Shown: positions 44,789 through 53,523, numbered from the stretch's first letter. The stretch is 64,000 bases of DNA from JARYGU01 sp033795365 (GCA_033795365.1 JARYGU010000005.1:248001-312000); one strand, 5' to 3'. Numbers and translations are program-made. Notes: a model not told the origin generated them from the letters alone.

Positions 44789-45253
44789 ATGGCATTGGCA
44801 GGTTTACTGCAGCAGAGTGCGATTATTCCGGCAATGAAGGCCAATTCCAAGAAGCAGCTGCTTCAGGAACTGGCGACGAAGGCAGCCAAGATCACCGGTC
44901 TCCCGGAACGCGAGATTTTCGATGTCATCCTCCAGCGCGAGCGTCTTGGCTCGACGGGAGTAGGCAACGGCATCGCCATTCCGCACGGCAAGCTCAAGGA
45001 ACTGCCCCAGATCACCGGTCTTTTCGCGCGTTTGGAAACTCCGGTGGACTTCGAGGCGCTCGACGACCAGCCCGTCGACCTCGTTTTCCTCCTCCTCGCT
45101 CCGGAAGGTGCAGGCGCCGATCATCTGAAGGCGTTGTCGCGCATTGCCCGGGTTCTGCGCGATCCCGCAATGGTGGCAAAGCTGAGAGCGTCGGATAACG
45201 CGACCGCGATCTTTGCCTGCCTCAGCGAGGAACAGGCTTCCAACGCCGCCTGA
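44789..45253 (+). CDS. ptsN: PTS IIA-like nitrogen regulatory protein PtsN (EIIA-Ntr)
   Basis: PtsN is the terminal phosphate acceptor of the nitrogen phosphotransferase chain (PtsP-PtsO-PtsN), which in rhizobia affects K+ uptake, ABC transport and carbon storage. The 154-residue protein has the phosphorylated His66 in GNGIAIPHGKL. GAGGG lies 8 bases before the ATG at 44789; upstream in-frame codons lack similarity. Its terminator follows at once. Other chain members are not in this window. Confidence 0.95.
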   Translation: MALAGLLQQSAIIPAMKANSKKQLLQELATKAAKITGLPEREIFDVILQRERLGSTGVGNGIAIPHGKLKELPQITGLFARLETPVDFEALDDQPVDLVFLLLAPEGAGADHLKALSRIARVLRDPAMVAKLRASDNATAIFACLSEEQASNAA

Positions 45254-45272
45254 CAAGGCTTTCAACAAAGAA

Positions 45273-45308
45273 AGCCCGGCCGACCAGGAGGTCTGCCGGG
45301 CTCTTTTT
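45273..45308 (+). terminator. Rho-independent terminator after ptsN
   Basis: AGCCCGGC (45273-45280) pairs exactly with GCCGGGCT (45295-45302) and is followed by C and five T. It begins 20 bases after the ptsN stop codon and faces convergent grpE. Confidence 0.85.
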
Positions 45309-45372
45309 CAAGAAGGTTGTTCGGCCGTCGATCGAGTCGTCTTGACTTAAACCAGCCGTTCCGACGCAGCTT

Positions 45373-46017
45373 TCAGGCCTGCGCGGAGGCGTCCGCCTCG
45401 GCGGCCGGCGCTTTCGGCCCACCCTTGGACACTCCGACCATTGCCGGGCGCAAGACGCGCTCGCCGATGACGAAACCGGCCTGCACGACCTGCACCACAG
45501 TATTGTTTGCAACCTCGGTGTTCGGCACTTCGAACATTGCCTGATGGAAATGCGGGTCGAACTTCTCGCCGACCGGCTCGATCTTGCGGACGCCGTGGCG
45601 CTCCAGGGCTGCGAGCATCGAGCGTTCCGTCATTTCCACGCCTTCGATAAGCGCGTTGAATCCCGCGTCGCCCGCTTCACGCGCCTCTGCGGGAATGGCC
45701 TCCAGCGCACGGCGGAGATTGTCCGATACGGCCAACATGTCGCGTGCAAAGCCGGCGACGGAATAGGACTTGGCATCCTTCACGTCCCGCTCGGTACGGC
45801 GGCGCAAATTGTCCATTTCCGCGGCAAGCCGGAGATACCTGTCACGCAGATCGGCATTTTCCGCCTTCAGCAGCTCGACAGGATCGGGTTCCGCCGGTGC
45901 TTCAGACTGCTGCTCCGCAGCTTCCGCAGATGCCGCCTGCGTCTGCTCACTCGCTTCGGCAGCCTTGTTTTCCTCGGCCGCTGCGTCAGGTCCGTGTTTC
46001 TTGGTCTCGTCGGTCAT
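45373..46017 (-). CDS. grpE: Nucleotide exchange factor GrpE
   Basis: GrpE releases ADP from DnaK and acts as a thermosensor of the chaperone cycle. The 214-residue protein has an acidic Ala/Glu-rich N-terminus, a long dimerisation helix (about 50-95) and a C-terminal beta domain with the signature KFDPHFHQAMFEVPNTEVANN-type motif (shortened here). GGAG sits 6 bases before the ATG at 46017. A RpoH-like promoter lies about 90 bases upstream. In many genomes grpE follows hrcA directly; here a LysE gene lies between. Confidence 0.95.
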   Translation of the reverse strand: MTDETKKHGPDAAAEENKAAEASEQTQAASAEAAEQQSEAPAEPDPVELLKAENADLRDRYLRLAAEMDNLRRRTERDVKDAKSYSVAGFARDMLAVSDNLRRALEAIPAEAREAGDAGFNALIEGVEMTERSMLAALERHGVRKIEPVGEKFDPHFHQAMFEVPNTEVANNTVVQVVQAGFVIGERVLRPAMVGVSKGGPKAPAAEADASAQA

Positions 46018-46106
46018 GACGTACTCCGCATTGAATTCTTGTGATTGGTTGCTGCGCACCGCATCTTCCTCGGGATCGGACCTGCGGTGCAGCAAGGTCT
46101 TGCCCG

Positions 46107-46135
46107 ATATCGATGTTTGAGGGCGAAAAATCAAG
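46107..46135 (-). promoter_or_regulatory. RpoH (sigma-32)-like promoter of grpE
   Basis: Reading leftward, CTTGAT (46135-46130) and CGATAT (46112-46107) are separated by exactly 17 bp, the spacing of alphaproteobacterial heat-shock promoters. It lies between lysE and grpE and predicts a leader of about 80 bases. It gives grpE heat control independent of hrcA. Confidence 0.6.
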
Positions 46136-46193
46136 TCTGCATTGAAAAACTCGCGCAGACCGGTGTGAAAGCCGCATGGGAAAGACAGCAGGA

Positions 46194-46826
46194 TCAGCTT
46201 TTCTGGAAAGCGAGATGGACCCCCAGCCCCACGAGCACCGTGCCCCCTAAACGCTGCATCAGACGTTGGGCGCGGCCGGACCTGCGCAACCTTTCGATCA
46301 TCACGCCCGCCAGCAGCACATAGACGATATCCGCGGAGGTGAACAGCAGATTGACGACCGCTCCCAGAATGAAGAACTGGAGCCAGACGGGAAAGGCAGC
46401 CGACGCATCGACGAACTGCGGCAGGAACGCCAGGAAGAAGAGAGCGGTCTTGGGATTGAGTATCTCGACCAGGATGCTTTCGACGAAGGTACGCCGCACG
46501 GATTTCGGCTCGACAACCGGCATATCCACATCGCCTTGCGTTTTCGAGCGGAACAGCGAGATGCCCAGCCAGACCAGATAGGCCGCGCCGACGAGCTTCA
46601 CCACCATATAAAGCGCAGGGACGGCATGGAAGAGGACGGATAGTCCCGCCGCTGCCGCGATCACATGCGCATAGCCGCCGAGATGGATGCCGCAAGCCGC
46701 CACCAGGCCGGACCATCGGCCGCGCGCCATGGTCTGAGCTGCGGCATAGAGCATCGCCGGACCGGGGATATAGGCGAACATCGCCGTGGTCGCCAGAAAG
46801 GCGATAAGCAACTCGGTCGAAGGCAT
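46194..46826 (-). CDS. LysE/RhtB family amino acid exporter
   Basis: This is an inner-membrane exporter of 210 residues with about six hydrophobic segments. The N-terminal PGPAMLYA motif and the following ARGRWSGLVAACGIHLGG are typical of the RhtB branch, which exports amino acids such as homoserine, threonine or leucine; the substrate here is unknown. It lies between hrcA and grpE on the same strand, 94 bp after hrcA. No function in heat shock is implied, since grpE has its own promoter. Confidence 0.9.
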   Translation of the reverse strand: MPSTELLIAFLATTAMFAYIPGPAMLYAAAQTMARGRWSGLVAACGIHLGGYAHVIAAAAGLSVLFHAVPALYMVVKLVGAAYLVWLGISLFRSKTQGDVDMPVVEPKSVRRTFVESILVEILNPKTALFFLAFLPQFVDASAAFPVWLQFFILGAVVNLLFTSADIVYVLLAGVMIERLRRSGRAQRLMQRLGGTVLVGLGVHLAFQKS

Positions 46827-46920
46827 TGTGGCTCCTGGTTCGACAATCCGTTGTCACTATAGGCCTGAGGGCAGCCGAATGTGGAGAGAAATCGGACGGG
46901 CAAGCTGCAATGCCGGCCGG

Positions 46921-48000
46921 TCAGCGCGAAAGCTGCGACATCAGTTGCGCCGTGTAATCCACCATCGGCACGATGCGGGAATAATTCAGCCGTGTCGGAC
47001 CGATCACGCCCACGGCGCCGACGATCTTCTCGTCGCTGTCGCGGTATGGCGCGACGATCAAAGACGAGCCCGAAAGGGAGAAGAGCTTGTTCTCCGAGCC
47101 GATGAAGATGCGCACGCCCGACCCGCTTTCCGCGAGATTGAGGAGTTCGATCAGGCTCTCCTTCTTTTCCAGATCGTCGAAGAGCATTCGCAGCCGGTCG
47201 ATATCCTCCGCCCCGACGAGCCCCTCCAGCAGGTTTGAGCGTCCGCGCACGATCAGCCGTGTCGGCTTCTCCTCCTCGGAGCCGCCGGACCATACCGCCA
47301 GCCCTCGCTCGACAAGATCCTGGGACAGCTTGTCGAGTTCGCTGCGGATTTCGCCTCTCAGCCGCTGCAACTGGGCACGGGCTTCCATGAGCGTGCTTCC
47401 GGCAAGATGAGCATTCAAAAAGTTCGCAGCCTCGGTGAGCTGGGAATTACTTACGCCTGCCGGCAGCTCGATGATGCGGTTTTCGATCTGGTCATGATCG
47501 CCGACGAGGACGACGAGCGCCTTCGTCGGCTCGAGGCGGATGAATTCCACGTGCTTCAGCACCGCGTCGGTCTTGGTGGTGATCACGAGCCCGGCGCCGC
47601 GCGACATGCCGGAAAGCATCCGGCTCGCCTCGTTCATCATCGTCTCCACCGCCTGCTGGTGGTTCACCGGGCGGACGTGCCGATCGATGGAAGCCCTTTC
47701 CTCCTCCGAAAGATTGCCGACCTGCATGAAAGCATCCACGAAGAAACGCAGGCCCTGCTGTGTCGGCAGGCGGCCGGCGCTCACATGCGGGGAATAGATG
47801 AGCCCAAGCGCTTCCAGGTCGCTCATCACGTTTCGAACCGATGCCGGGGAAAGCGACATCGGCAGGATACGCGAAAGGTTGCGGGAGCCGAGCGGCTCGC
47901 CGCTCTCCAGATAGCTTTCGACGATGCGGCGAAAAACCTCGCCGGAGCGCTCGTCCAGCGCCATCTGAATTTCCGGGTCCGCGGTATTTTTTAGAACCAT
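46921..48000 (-). CDS. hrcA: Heat-inducible transcription repressor HrcA
   Basis: HrcA represses groESL-type operons by binding CIRCE inverted repeats and is itself kept folded by GroEL. The 359-residue protein has an N-terminal winged helix (about 15-90, including SPASVRNVMSDLEALGLI and HVSAGRLPTQQGLRFFVD) and the GAF-like HrcA domain. It is divergent from rph. No CIRCE copy is visible upstream, so it does not seem to regulate itself that way. Confidence 0.95.
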   Translation of the reverse strand: MVLKNTADPEIQMALDERSGEVFRRIVESYLESGEPLGSRNLSRILPMSLSPASVRNVMSDLEALGLIYSPHVSAGRLPTQQGLRFFVDAFMQVGNLSEEERASIDRHVRPVNHQQAVETMMNEASRMLSGMSRGAGLVITTKTDAVLKHVEFIRLEPTKALVVLVGDHDQIENRIIELPAGVSNSQLTEAANFLNAHLAGSTLMEARAQLQRLRGEIRSELDKLSQDLVERGLAVWSGGSEEEKPTRLIVRGRSNLLEGLVGAEDIDRLRMLFDDLEKKESLIELLNLAESGSGVRIFIGSENKLFSLSGSSLIVAPYRDSDEKIVGAVGVIGPTRLNYSRIVPMVDYTAQLMSQLSR

Positions 48001-48030
48001 GCCGTCAGAACGATCCTCTTCATGGTCGAT

Positions 48031-48058
48031 AATATAGTGATTTCACAGCGTTCCGCAA
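48031..48058 (-). promoter_or_regulatory. Candidate sigma-70-type promoter of hrcA
   Basis: On the minus strand TTGCGG (48058-48053) and TATATT (48036-48031) are 16 bp apart and lie 30 bases before the hrcA start. The match is decent but short motifs like this occur by chance. Confidence 0.45.
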
Positions 48059-48191
48059 AAGAAATTGCCGCGGAAAGACAGCGCCGAGCGGCCAAAGATC
48101 CCGATTTCCGCGGTCTGGCCCCTTTGGCGATTTCCTCCCGCCGCGAACTGGTCTAGAAGACCTTCCTTGACCGTTATACCAGGAGTTCGTG

Positions 48192-48908
48192 ATGCGGCCG
48201 TCCGGCAGAAAAACCGACCAGATGCGCAAGGTTTCCTTCGAGCGCAATTTTTCGAAACATGCAGAAGGATCCTGCCTCGTCAAGTTCGGCGACACGCATG
48301 TGCTCGTGACGGCAAGTCTTGAGGAAAAGACGCCGCCATGGCTCAGGAATAGCGGCAAAGGCTGGGTGACCGCCGAGTACGGCATGCTGCCGCGCGCCAC
48401 AGGCGAGCGCATGAAGCGCGAGGCCGCAGCCGGCAAGCAGGGCGGGCGCACCCAGGAAATCCAGCGCCTCATCGGCCGGTCCTTGCGCGCCGTCGTCGAT
48501 CTCGAAGCGCTCGGCGAGAAGCAGATCACCATCGACTGCGACGTGCTCCAGGCGGATGGCGGTACCCGCACCGCCTCGATCACCGGCGCATGGATTGCCC
48601 TCCACGACTGCTTGAAATGGATGGAGGCCCGCAGCATGATAAAAGTCGAGAAGGTGCTCAAGGATCATGTCGCCGCCATCTCCTGCGGCATTTTCGCAAG
48701 CCAATCGGTCATCGACCTCGATTATCTGGAGGATTCCGCTGCAGAGACGGATGCGAATTTCGTCATGACCGGCACCGGCGGGATTGTCGAGATCCAGGGA
48801 ACCGCAGAGGGCAAACCGTTCACGGACGAGGAATTCGCCAGCCTGATGTCGCTTGCCAAGTCAGGCATCGCGGAGCTCGTCGCGCTGCAGAGGCAGGCGA
48901 TCGCCTGA
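48192..48908 (+). CDS. rph: Ribonuclease PH
   Basis: RNase PH is a phosphorolytic 3' exoribonuclease that trims tRNA and other RNA ends. The 238-residue product has the family N-terminus (KTDQMRKVSFERNFSKHAEG), the substrate-contact segment RATGERMKREA and the phosphate-site GGTRTASITG. AGGAG sits 6 bases before the ATG at 48192 (the base before it also makes an overlapping GTG). It is followed by the VOC, rdgB and hemW genes, apparently one operon; the hrcA/rph divergence is conserved in rhizobia. Confidence 0.96.
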   Translation: MRPSGRKTDQMRKVSFERNFSKHAEGSCLVKFGDTHVLVTASLEEKTPPWLRNSGKGWVTAEYGMLPRATGERMKREAAAGKQGGRTQEIQRLIGRSLRAVVDLEALGEKQITIDCDVLQADGGTRTASITGAWIALHDCLKWMEARSMIKVEKVLKDHVAAISCGIFASQSVIDLDYLEDSAAETDANFVMTGTGGIVEIQGTAEGKPFTDEEFASLMSLAKSGIAELVALQRQAIA

Positions 48909-48927
48909 AACAGGGAGTACCGCCGCC

Positions 48928-49350
48928 ATGGCCGCAATCGAGGGCATTCTGGAAACCGCACTCTATGCGGAGGATCTCGACGCGGCGGAATCCTTCTATG
49001 GCGGCCTGCTCGGCCTGGAAAGGATCACGCGGCAGGCCGATCGTCACATCTTCTTCCGTTGCGGACCCGGCGTGCTTCTGATCTTCAATCCGAAGGAGAC
49101 CCTGGTTCCGCCGCCACCGGAGGCTTTTCCGGTCCCCGCGCACGGAATGACCGGCAACGGCCATATCTGCTTCAGGGTGCCGGGCAGCGACCTCGACGGT
49201 TGGGCCGCCAGGCTGCGGGACGCGGGCGTCGCCATCGAGGCAGATTTCCGCTGGCCGAACGGGGCTCGCTCCATCTATTTCCGGGATCCGGCCGGCAACA
49301 GCATCGAATGTGCCGAGCCGAAGCTCTGGGGCTTTGACGAACAGGAATGA
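48928..49350 (+). CDS. VOC superfamily (glyoxalase/dioxygenase-like) protein
   Basis: This is a 140-residue protein with a vicinal-oxygen-chelate fold, seen in the paired beta-alpha-beta pattern ETALYAEDLDAAESFYGGLL and the C-terminal FRDPAGNSIECAEP, where the Glu is a likely metal ligand. Substrate unknown; such single-domain members include glyoxalases, fosfomycin-resistance enzymes and dioxygenases. It lies 19 bp after rph and overlaps rdgB by 4 bp (ATGA), so it belongs to that operon. Confidence 0.88.
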   Translation: MAAIEGILETALYAEDLDAAESFYGGLLGLERITRQADRHIFFRCGPGVLLIFNPKETLVPPPPEAFPVPAHGMTGNGHICFRVPGSDLDGWAARLRDAGVAIEADFRWPNGARSIYFRDPAGNSIECAEPKLWGFDEQE

Positions 49351-49997
49351 TTATGCGCAAGCTCGATACCAGAACCATTGTCGTCGCCAGCCACAATGCC
49401 GGCAAGATCCGCGAGATCCGCGACCTGATCGGCCCGTTCGGCTTTGAAGCCCGGTCGGCGGCCGAACTCGATTTCATCGAACCGGACGAGACCGGCTCCA
49501 CCTTCGAGGAGAACGCCGCGATCAAGGCGCTGGCCTCCGCGAAGGCTGCCAATATGCCGGCGCTTTCCGATGACTCCGGCCTCATGGTCGAGGCGCTCGG
49601 CGGCGCGCCGGGCGTCTACACCGCGAATTGGGCGGAGCGGACCGATGGCAGCCGCGACTTCGGAATGGCCATGGAAAAGGTGGAGAAGGCCCTTGCCGAG
49701 AAAGGGGCCGCCTCTCCTTGCGAGCGCACGGCGCGGTTCGTTTCGGTCCTTTGTCTCGCCTGGCCGGACGGGCACACCGAATTCTTCCGCGGCGAGGTGG
49801 ATGGCGACCTCGTCTGGCCTCCACGCGGCGACAAAGGGTTCGGCTACGATCCGATCTTTCGACCCGCCGGTCATGAGCTGACCTTCGGCGAAATGAGCGC
49901 AGAGGAAAAACACGGGTGGAAGCCTGGGGAAGCGGAAGCGCTTTCCCATCGCGCCCGCGCCTTCAAACGCTTTGTCGAAACCTGTCTGGAGGACTGA
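49347..49997 (+). CDS. rdgB: dITP/XTP pyrophosphatase (RdgB/HAM1)
   Basis: RdgB hydrolyses deaminated purine triphosphates (dITP, ITP, XTP), keeping them out of DNA and RNA. The 216-residue product has the nucleotide-binding SHNAGKIREI at 15-24 and the catalytic LSDDSGL segment with Asp75. The ATG at 49347 overlaps the VOC gene; a second ATG two codons on is an equal candidate. It is followed 7 bp later by hemW, the usual pair in alphaproteobacteria. Confidence 0.95.
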   Translation: MIMRKLDTRTIVVASHNAGKIREIRDLIGPFGFEARSAAELDFIEPDETGSTFEENAAIKALASAKAANMPALSDDSGLMVEALGGAPGVYTANWAERTDGSRDFGMAMEKVEKALAEKGAASPCERTARFVSVLCLAWPDGHTEFFRGEVDGDLVWPPRGDKGFGYDPIFRPAGHELTFGEMSAEEKHGWKPGEAEALSHRARAFKRFVETCLED

Positions 49998-50004
49998 CGG
50001 GGCA

Positions 50005-51201
50005 ATGACGGCGGTCACACCGTTCCAATCACGGCCGAGTTTTCCGGCCGATCCCATGGACTCCGGCTTCGGGGTCTATGTGCATTGGCCCTTCTGTGCC
50101 GCCAAATGCCCCTATTGCGACTTCAACAGCCATGTACGCCACCAACCGGTGGATCAGCCGCGCTTCGTCTCCGCCTTTCTGAAGGAGATGGAGGCGATGC
50201 GGCGGCTTTCGGGTCCGCGCACCGTAACCAGTATCTTCATGGGCGGCGGCACGCCTTCGCTGATGGCGCCCGAGACGGTGGATGCCATTCTTTCCGCCAT
50301 CTCCCGCCACTGGCATGTGCCGGACGGCATCGAGATCACCATGGAGGCCAATCCTTCAAGCGTCGAGGCCGAGCGCTTCCGCGGCTACCGGGCGGCGGGC
50401 GTCAACCGAGTATCGCTTGGGGTGCAGGCGCTGAACGACGCCGATCTCAGGTTCCTGGGGCGCCTGCATGACGTCGAGGATGCACTGAGGGCCATCCGCC
50501 TTGCCCGCGAGATCTTCCCGCGCATGAGCTTCGACCTGATCTATGCCCGCCCCAACCAGACAGTCGAGGCCTGGGACCGGGAGCTCAAGCAAGCCATTTC
50601 CTATGCGGTGGACCATCTCTCGCTCTACCAGCTCACCATAGAGGAAGGCACGCCCTTCTACGGTCTGCACAGGGCAGGAAAGCTGACCGTTCCGGATGGC
50701 GACGCGTCCGCCCTTCTCTATGAAGCGACGCAAGAGATCACCGAACGCGAAGGAATGCCGGCTTACGAGGTCTCCAACCATGCGCAACCCGGCGCGGAGA
50801 GCCGTCACAATCTTACCTATTGGCGCTACGGCGATTATGCAGGCATCGGTCCCGGTGCGCATGGACGGCTGACGTCGTCCGGCGCCAAAATCGCAACATC
50901 CACGGAGCGCAAGCCCGAAAGCTGGCTGGCGCTGGTCGAGGCGGAAGGTCACGGCATGGTAGACCAAGAGGTGCTCGACTATGAGGAGCAGGCCGACGAG
51001 CTGCTTCTCATGGGGCTTCGGCTCAAGGAAGGCGTCGATCTCGCACGCTGGCAGACGCTCTCCGGCCGCGATCCCGATCCGGAACGCGAACGTTTCCTTA
51101 TCGAGAACGGCTTCATAGAACGTCTCGGCAATTCGCGGCTGCGCTGCACGCCAGCCGGCATGCTCGTCCTCGATTCCGTCGTGGCGGACCTCGCCTGCTG
51201 A
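50005..51201 (+). CDS. hemW: Radical SAM protein HemW
   Basis: HemW is a radical-SAM protein related to HemN. It has CxxxCxxC at Cys31, Cys35 and Cys38 (CAAKCPYCDF) and binds heme, acting as a heme-delivery protein in respiratory chain assembly in the organisms studied; it is often mislabelled as an oxygen-independent coproporphyrinogen oxidase. It lacks the extra cysteine after the SAM motif (CxxxCxxCxC) that marks true HemN. The 398-residue protein starts at the ATG at 50005, just after rdgB. Confidence 0.94.
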   Translation: MTAVTPFQSRPSFPADPMDSGFGVYVHWPFCAAKCPYCDFNSHVRHQPVDQPRFVSAFLKEMEAMRRLSGPRTVTSIFMGGGTPSLMAPETVDAILSAISRHWHVPDGIEITMEANPSSVEAERFRGYRAAGVNRVSLGVQALNDADLRFLGRLHDVEDALRAIRLAREIFPRMSFDLIYARPNQTVEAWDRELKQAISYAVDHLSLYQLTIEEGTPFYGLHRAGKLTVPDGDASALLYEATQEITEREGMPAYEVSNHAQPGAESRHNLTYWRYGDYAGIGPGAHGRLTSSGAKIATSTERKPESWLALVEAEGHGMVDQEVLDYEEQADELLLMGLRLKEGVDLARWQTLSGRDPDPERERFLIENGFIERLGNSRLRCTPAGMLVLDSVVADLAC

Positions 51202-51255
51202 CGGGCAACCGAACTTCCTGTGAACTATTTTTGGGGTGTATGGCCGGGCTCATCA

Positions 51256-51287
51256 CAAAAAAGGGCCCGATCCTTTCGGACCGGGCC
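51256..51287 (-). terminator. Rho-independent terminator after dnaA
   Basis: On the minus strand GGCCCGGTCC and GGATCGGGCC form a 10-bp stem with one mismatch and a 4-base loop, followed by seven T (51262 down to 51256). It lies about 30 bases past the dnaA stop codon, facing hemW. Confidence 0.85.
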
Positions 51288-51313
51288 ATGGCCGCATCCC
51301 GCCGGGAAACCGG

Positions 51314-52861
51314 CTATTCGTTGATCAAACGCTTCAGAAGCTCGATTTCATGGCTGAGCTTGGTGTCGGCCGAAATCAACTCTTCTATCTTGCGAACGGC
51401 GTGCAGCACCGTCGTGTGATCTCGCCCGCCGAAGCGGCGGCCGATCTCGGGGAAAGAGCGCGGCGTCAGCGTCTTCGAAAGATACATGGCGATCTGACGC
51501 GGCTTGACGATGACGCGCGTGCGCCGGTTGGAAACGAGTTCCTGGCGCGAGACGTTGTAATGCTTGGCGACCACGCGCTGGATATCCTCGATGCGAACCC
51601 GACGCGGCTCGCCGGCAGCCACCAGATGGCCTAGCAGTTCGTCGACGCGCTCGATCGTAAGCACCGGCTCGAAGGAGCGACGGAAAAGAAGCTGGTTGAA
51701 GGCCCCTTCCAGTTCGCGCCCGCTCGCGGTGATATTGCGCGCGACATGGCTCAATATCTCAGGCGAGATATCGAGCGTGGTGTCTTCCTGCCGCGCGACG
51801 TCGAGGCGGCGCTTGAGAATTTCAAGGCGCATTTCATAGTCCGGCGCCTCCATCTCGATGGCGACACCGCCCTGCAGGCGGGAACGCACCCGCGGATCGA
51901 GCGACTCCAATTCCCATGGAGCGCGATCGGCCGCGACCACGACCTGCCGCGCCGAATCGAGCAGCATGTTGAGCAGATGGCAGAACTCGTTCTGGATCGA
52001 ATTGCCCTGAAGGAACTGCATGTCGTCGATGATCAGGAGATCGATGTTGCGCAGCGTCTCCTTGAGCGACAGAGCGTCATTGTCGCGGATTGCCGTTGCG
52101 AACCGCCACATGAAATATTCCGCAGTCAGATAGACCACGCGCGGATTGCGCGCGCTCGTCAGCGCAGCCGTGGCGATGGCCTGAAGAAGATGCGTCTTTC
52201 CGAGACCAACGCTCGAATGGACGAAGAGCGGATTGAAGCGCACCGCACCCGCACCTGCCTCAGCGATGGTCTTGCCTGCAGCCAACGCCACCCTGTTGGA
52301 TGTTCCCTCGACAAAACTCTCGAAGGTATAGCGCTGGTCCAGCGGCGAGCCGAAGAGAGGAGCGGTGGCCGAAGGCCGTGCCGGAGCGCCGAACGCGGCC
52401 GAGCTTGCCGCCTGGGCCACCGATTGGGCGCCGGAGGTCCGCCGCGGTTGGGTGACCGGCGCGGGTTCCGCCGAAACGGCTTCGTCCGAGCTTCCCGGCC
52501 GCGGGCCGCGCATTGCGGTGCGAACGACCATTTCGACCTTCAATATTTCCGCGTCCTCCTGCTGAAAGAGGCTGGTGATCAGGTCGAGATACCGGTTGTT
52601 GATCCACGATTTCAGAAATGTCGTCGGCACCGAAAGGCGTACGACGCTTTTGGATACGGAATGGAGTTTCAGCCGGCCAAACCAGCTTGCATAAACGTCG
52701 GGTCCCACCTGGGCCTTCAGACGCGCACTGACCCGTTCGAAAAGCGCGTCCTGCTTCATATCGGATTTTGCCCCCGCCTGCGCATTCCCCTTTTCGAGCG
52801 TCTGAAGCGTATCGTCCCCTTTTACGAACGCGCCAGCCGCTGAGGCTGAATTCATTTGCAT
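51314..52861 (-). CDS. dnaA: Chromosomal replication initiator protein DnaA
   Basis: DnaA-ATP opens the origin and loads the helicase. Domain I spans about residues 35-115, a low-complexity linker 116-175, the AAA+ ATPase 176-390 (GLGKTHL at 219-225, Walker B LLIIDDMQF at 275-283) and the DNA-binding domain IV ends the 515-residue protein with FGGRDHTTVLHA. I start at the ATG at 52861 because AAAGG lies about 8 bases upstream; the conserved part begins only at Met35 (MKQDALFERV), so a shorter protein is possible. The first glycine of the ATP loop is serine (SSVGLGKT). The leader before this gene is unusually long. Confidence 0.96.
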   Translation of the reverse strand: MQMNSASAAGAFVKGDDTLQTLEKGNAQAGAKSDMKQDALFERVSARLKAQVGPDVYASWFGRLKLHSVSKSVVRLSVPTTFLKSWINNRYLDLITSLFQQEDAEILKVEMVVRTAMRGPRPGSSDEAVSAEPAPVTQPRRTSGAQSVAQAASSAAFGAPARPSATAPLFGSPLDQRYTFESFVEGTSNRVALAAGKTIAEAGAGAVRFNPLFVHSSVGLGKTHLLQAIATAALTSARNPRVVYLTAEYFMWRFATAIRDNDALSLKETLRNIDLLIIDDMQFLQGNSIQNEFCHLLNMLLDSARQVVVAADRAPWELESLDPRVRSRLQGGVAIEMEAPDYEMRLEILKRRLDVARQEDTTLDISPEILSHVARNITASGRELEGAFNQLLFRRSFEPVLTIERVDELLGHLVAAGEPRRVRIEDIQRVVAKHYNVSRQELVSNRRTRVIVKPRQIAMYLSKTLTPRSFPEIGRRFGGRDHTTVLHAVRKIEELISADTKLSHEIELLKRLINE

Positions 52862-53382
52862 TGTGCCGCCTTTCATTTCACTTCGCCGCGCCGGCATTCC
52901 TGCCGACGCCTCGTTGTTTGCCTTTCACCGCCCGCGTCAAAACCATCGACGCCTTGCGGCTTCCGGTGTCCCTGCTGCCTGCGGCCCTCAAATCCGCAAA
53001 CAGCGCCTCAAACACAACCAGGGTTACCGATCCTCGTCATGACGGACCGGCCTTCCTGCTACACGTCCCTGCAGTTTCCTCGTCAACTGCAGGGTACGGT
53101 TTCCACGCACCGTCTCTTCCTGATGGCGCGCTCCGCTACCTCAAGTCACAAACATACCTACCCCAGAACGCAATAACGCCCAGACCGAAGGTTACAACAA
53201 TCATGATGATACAGAGCAGAGCCACCACTCCGTCACAGAGGACACACGCTTCCAACCACCTTCATCAGGCAGTTTGCAACGTCCGTATTCGGCTTATGTC
53301 GCGCCCCCTGTGGAAAGCATTTAGGCAGGATCACGGCGGAAGATCAATCAGGTTTTTTACGCAAAATTAAGAGGCCACGGTT

Positions 53383-53510
53383 GACTCGGACGGGACATCC
53401 TGACTCGGAAATGCCCCTCTTGTGAAGAATCGCTTATGAATCAATGGCTTTGTTTTTTGCCACTTTGCGGGCACTGAAAGAATCTAAAAAAATAAAATTT
53501 CGCTTGACTC
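53383..53510. promoter_or_regulatory. Cluster of six GANTC (CcrM) methylation sites upstream of dnaA
   Basis: GACTC at 53383 and 53402, GAATC at 53427, 53438 and 53480, and GACTC at 53506 all lie within 128 bp, while the other 725 bp of this gap have none. CcrM methylates GANTC in alphaproteobacteria and the methylation state controls dnaA transcription in Caulobacter. A similar role here is inferred. Confidence 0.6.
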
Positions 53511-53523
53511 ATTAGGCCACCAA

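Noticed and set aside
46018..48191. CIRCE element near hrcA or grpE
   Set aside because: No TTAGCACTC-N9-GAGTGCTAA or near match is visible in the upstream regions; a RpoH-like site was found for grpE instead.
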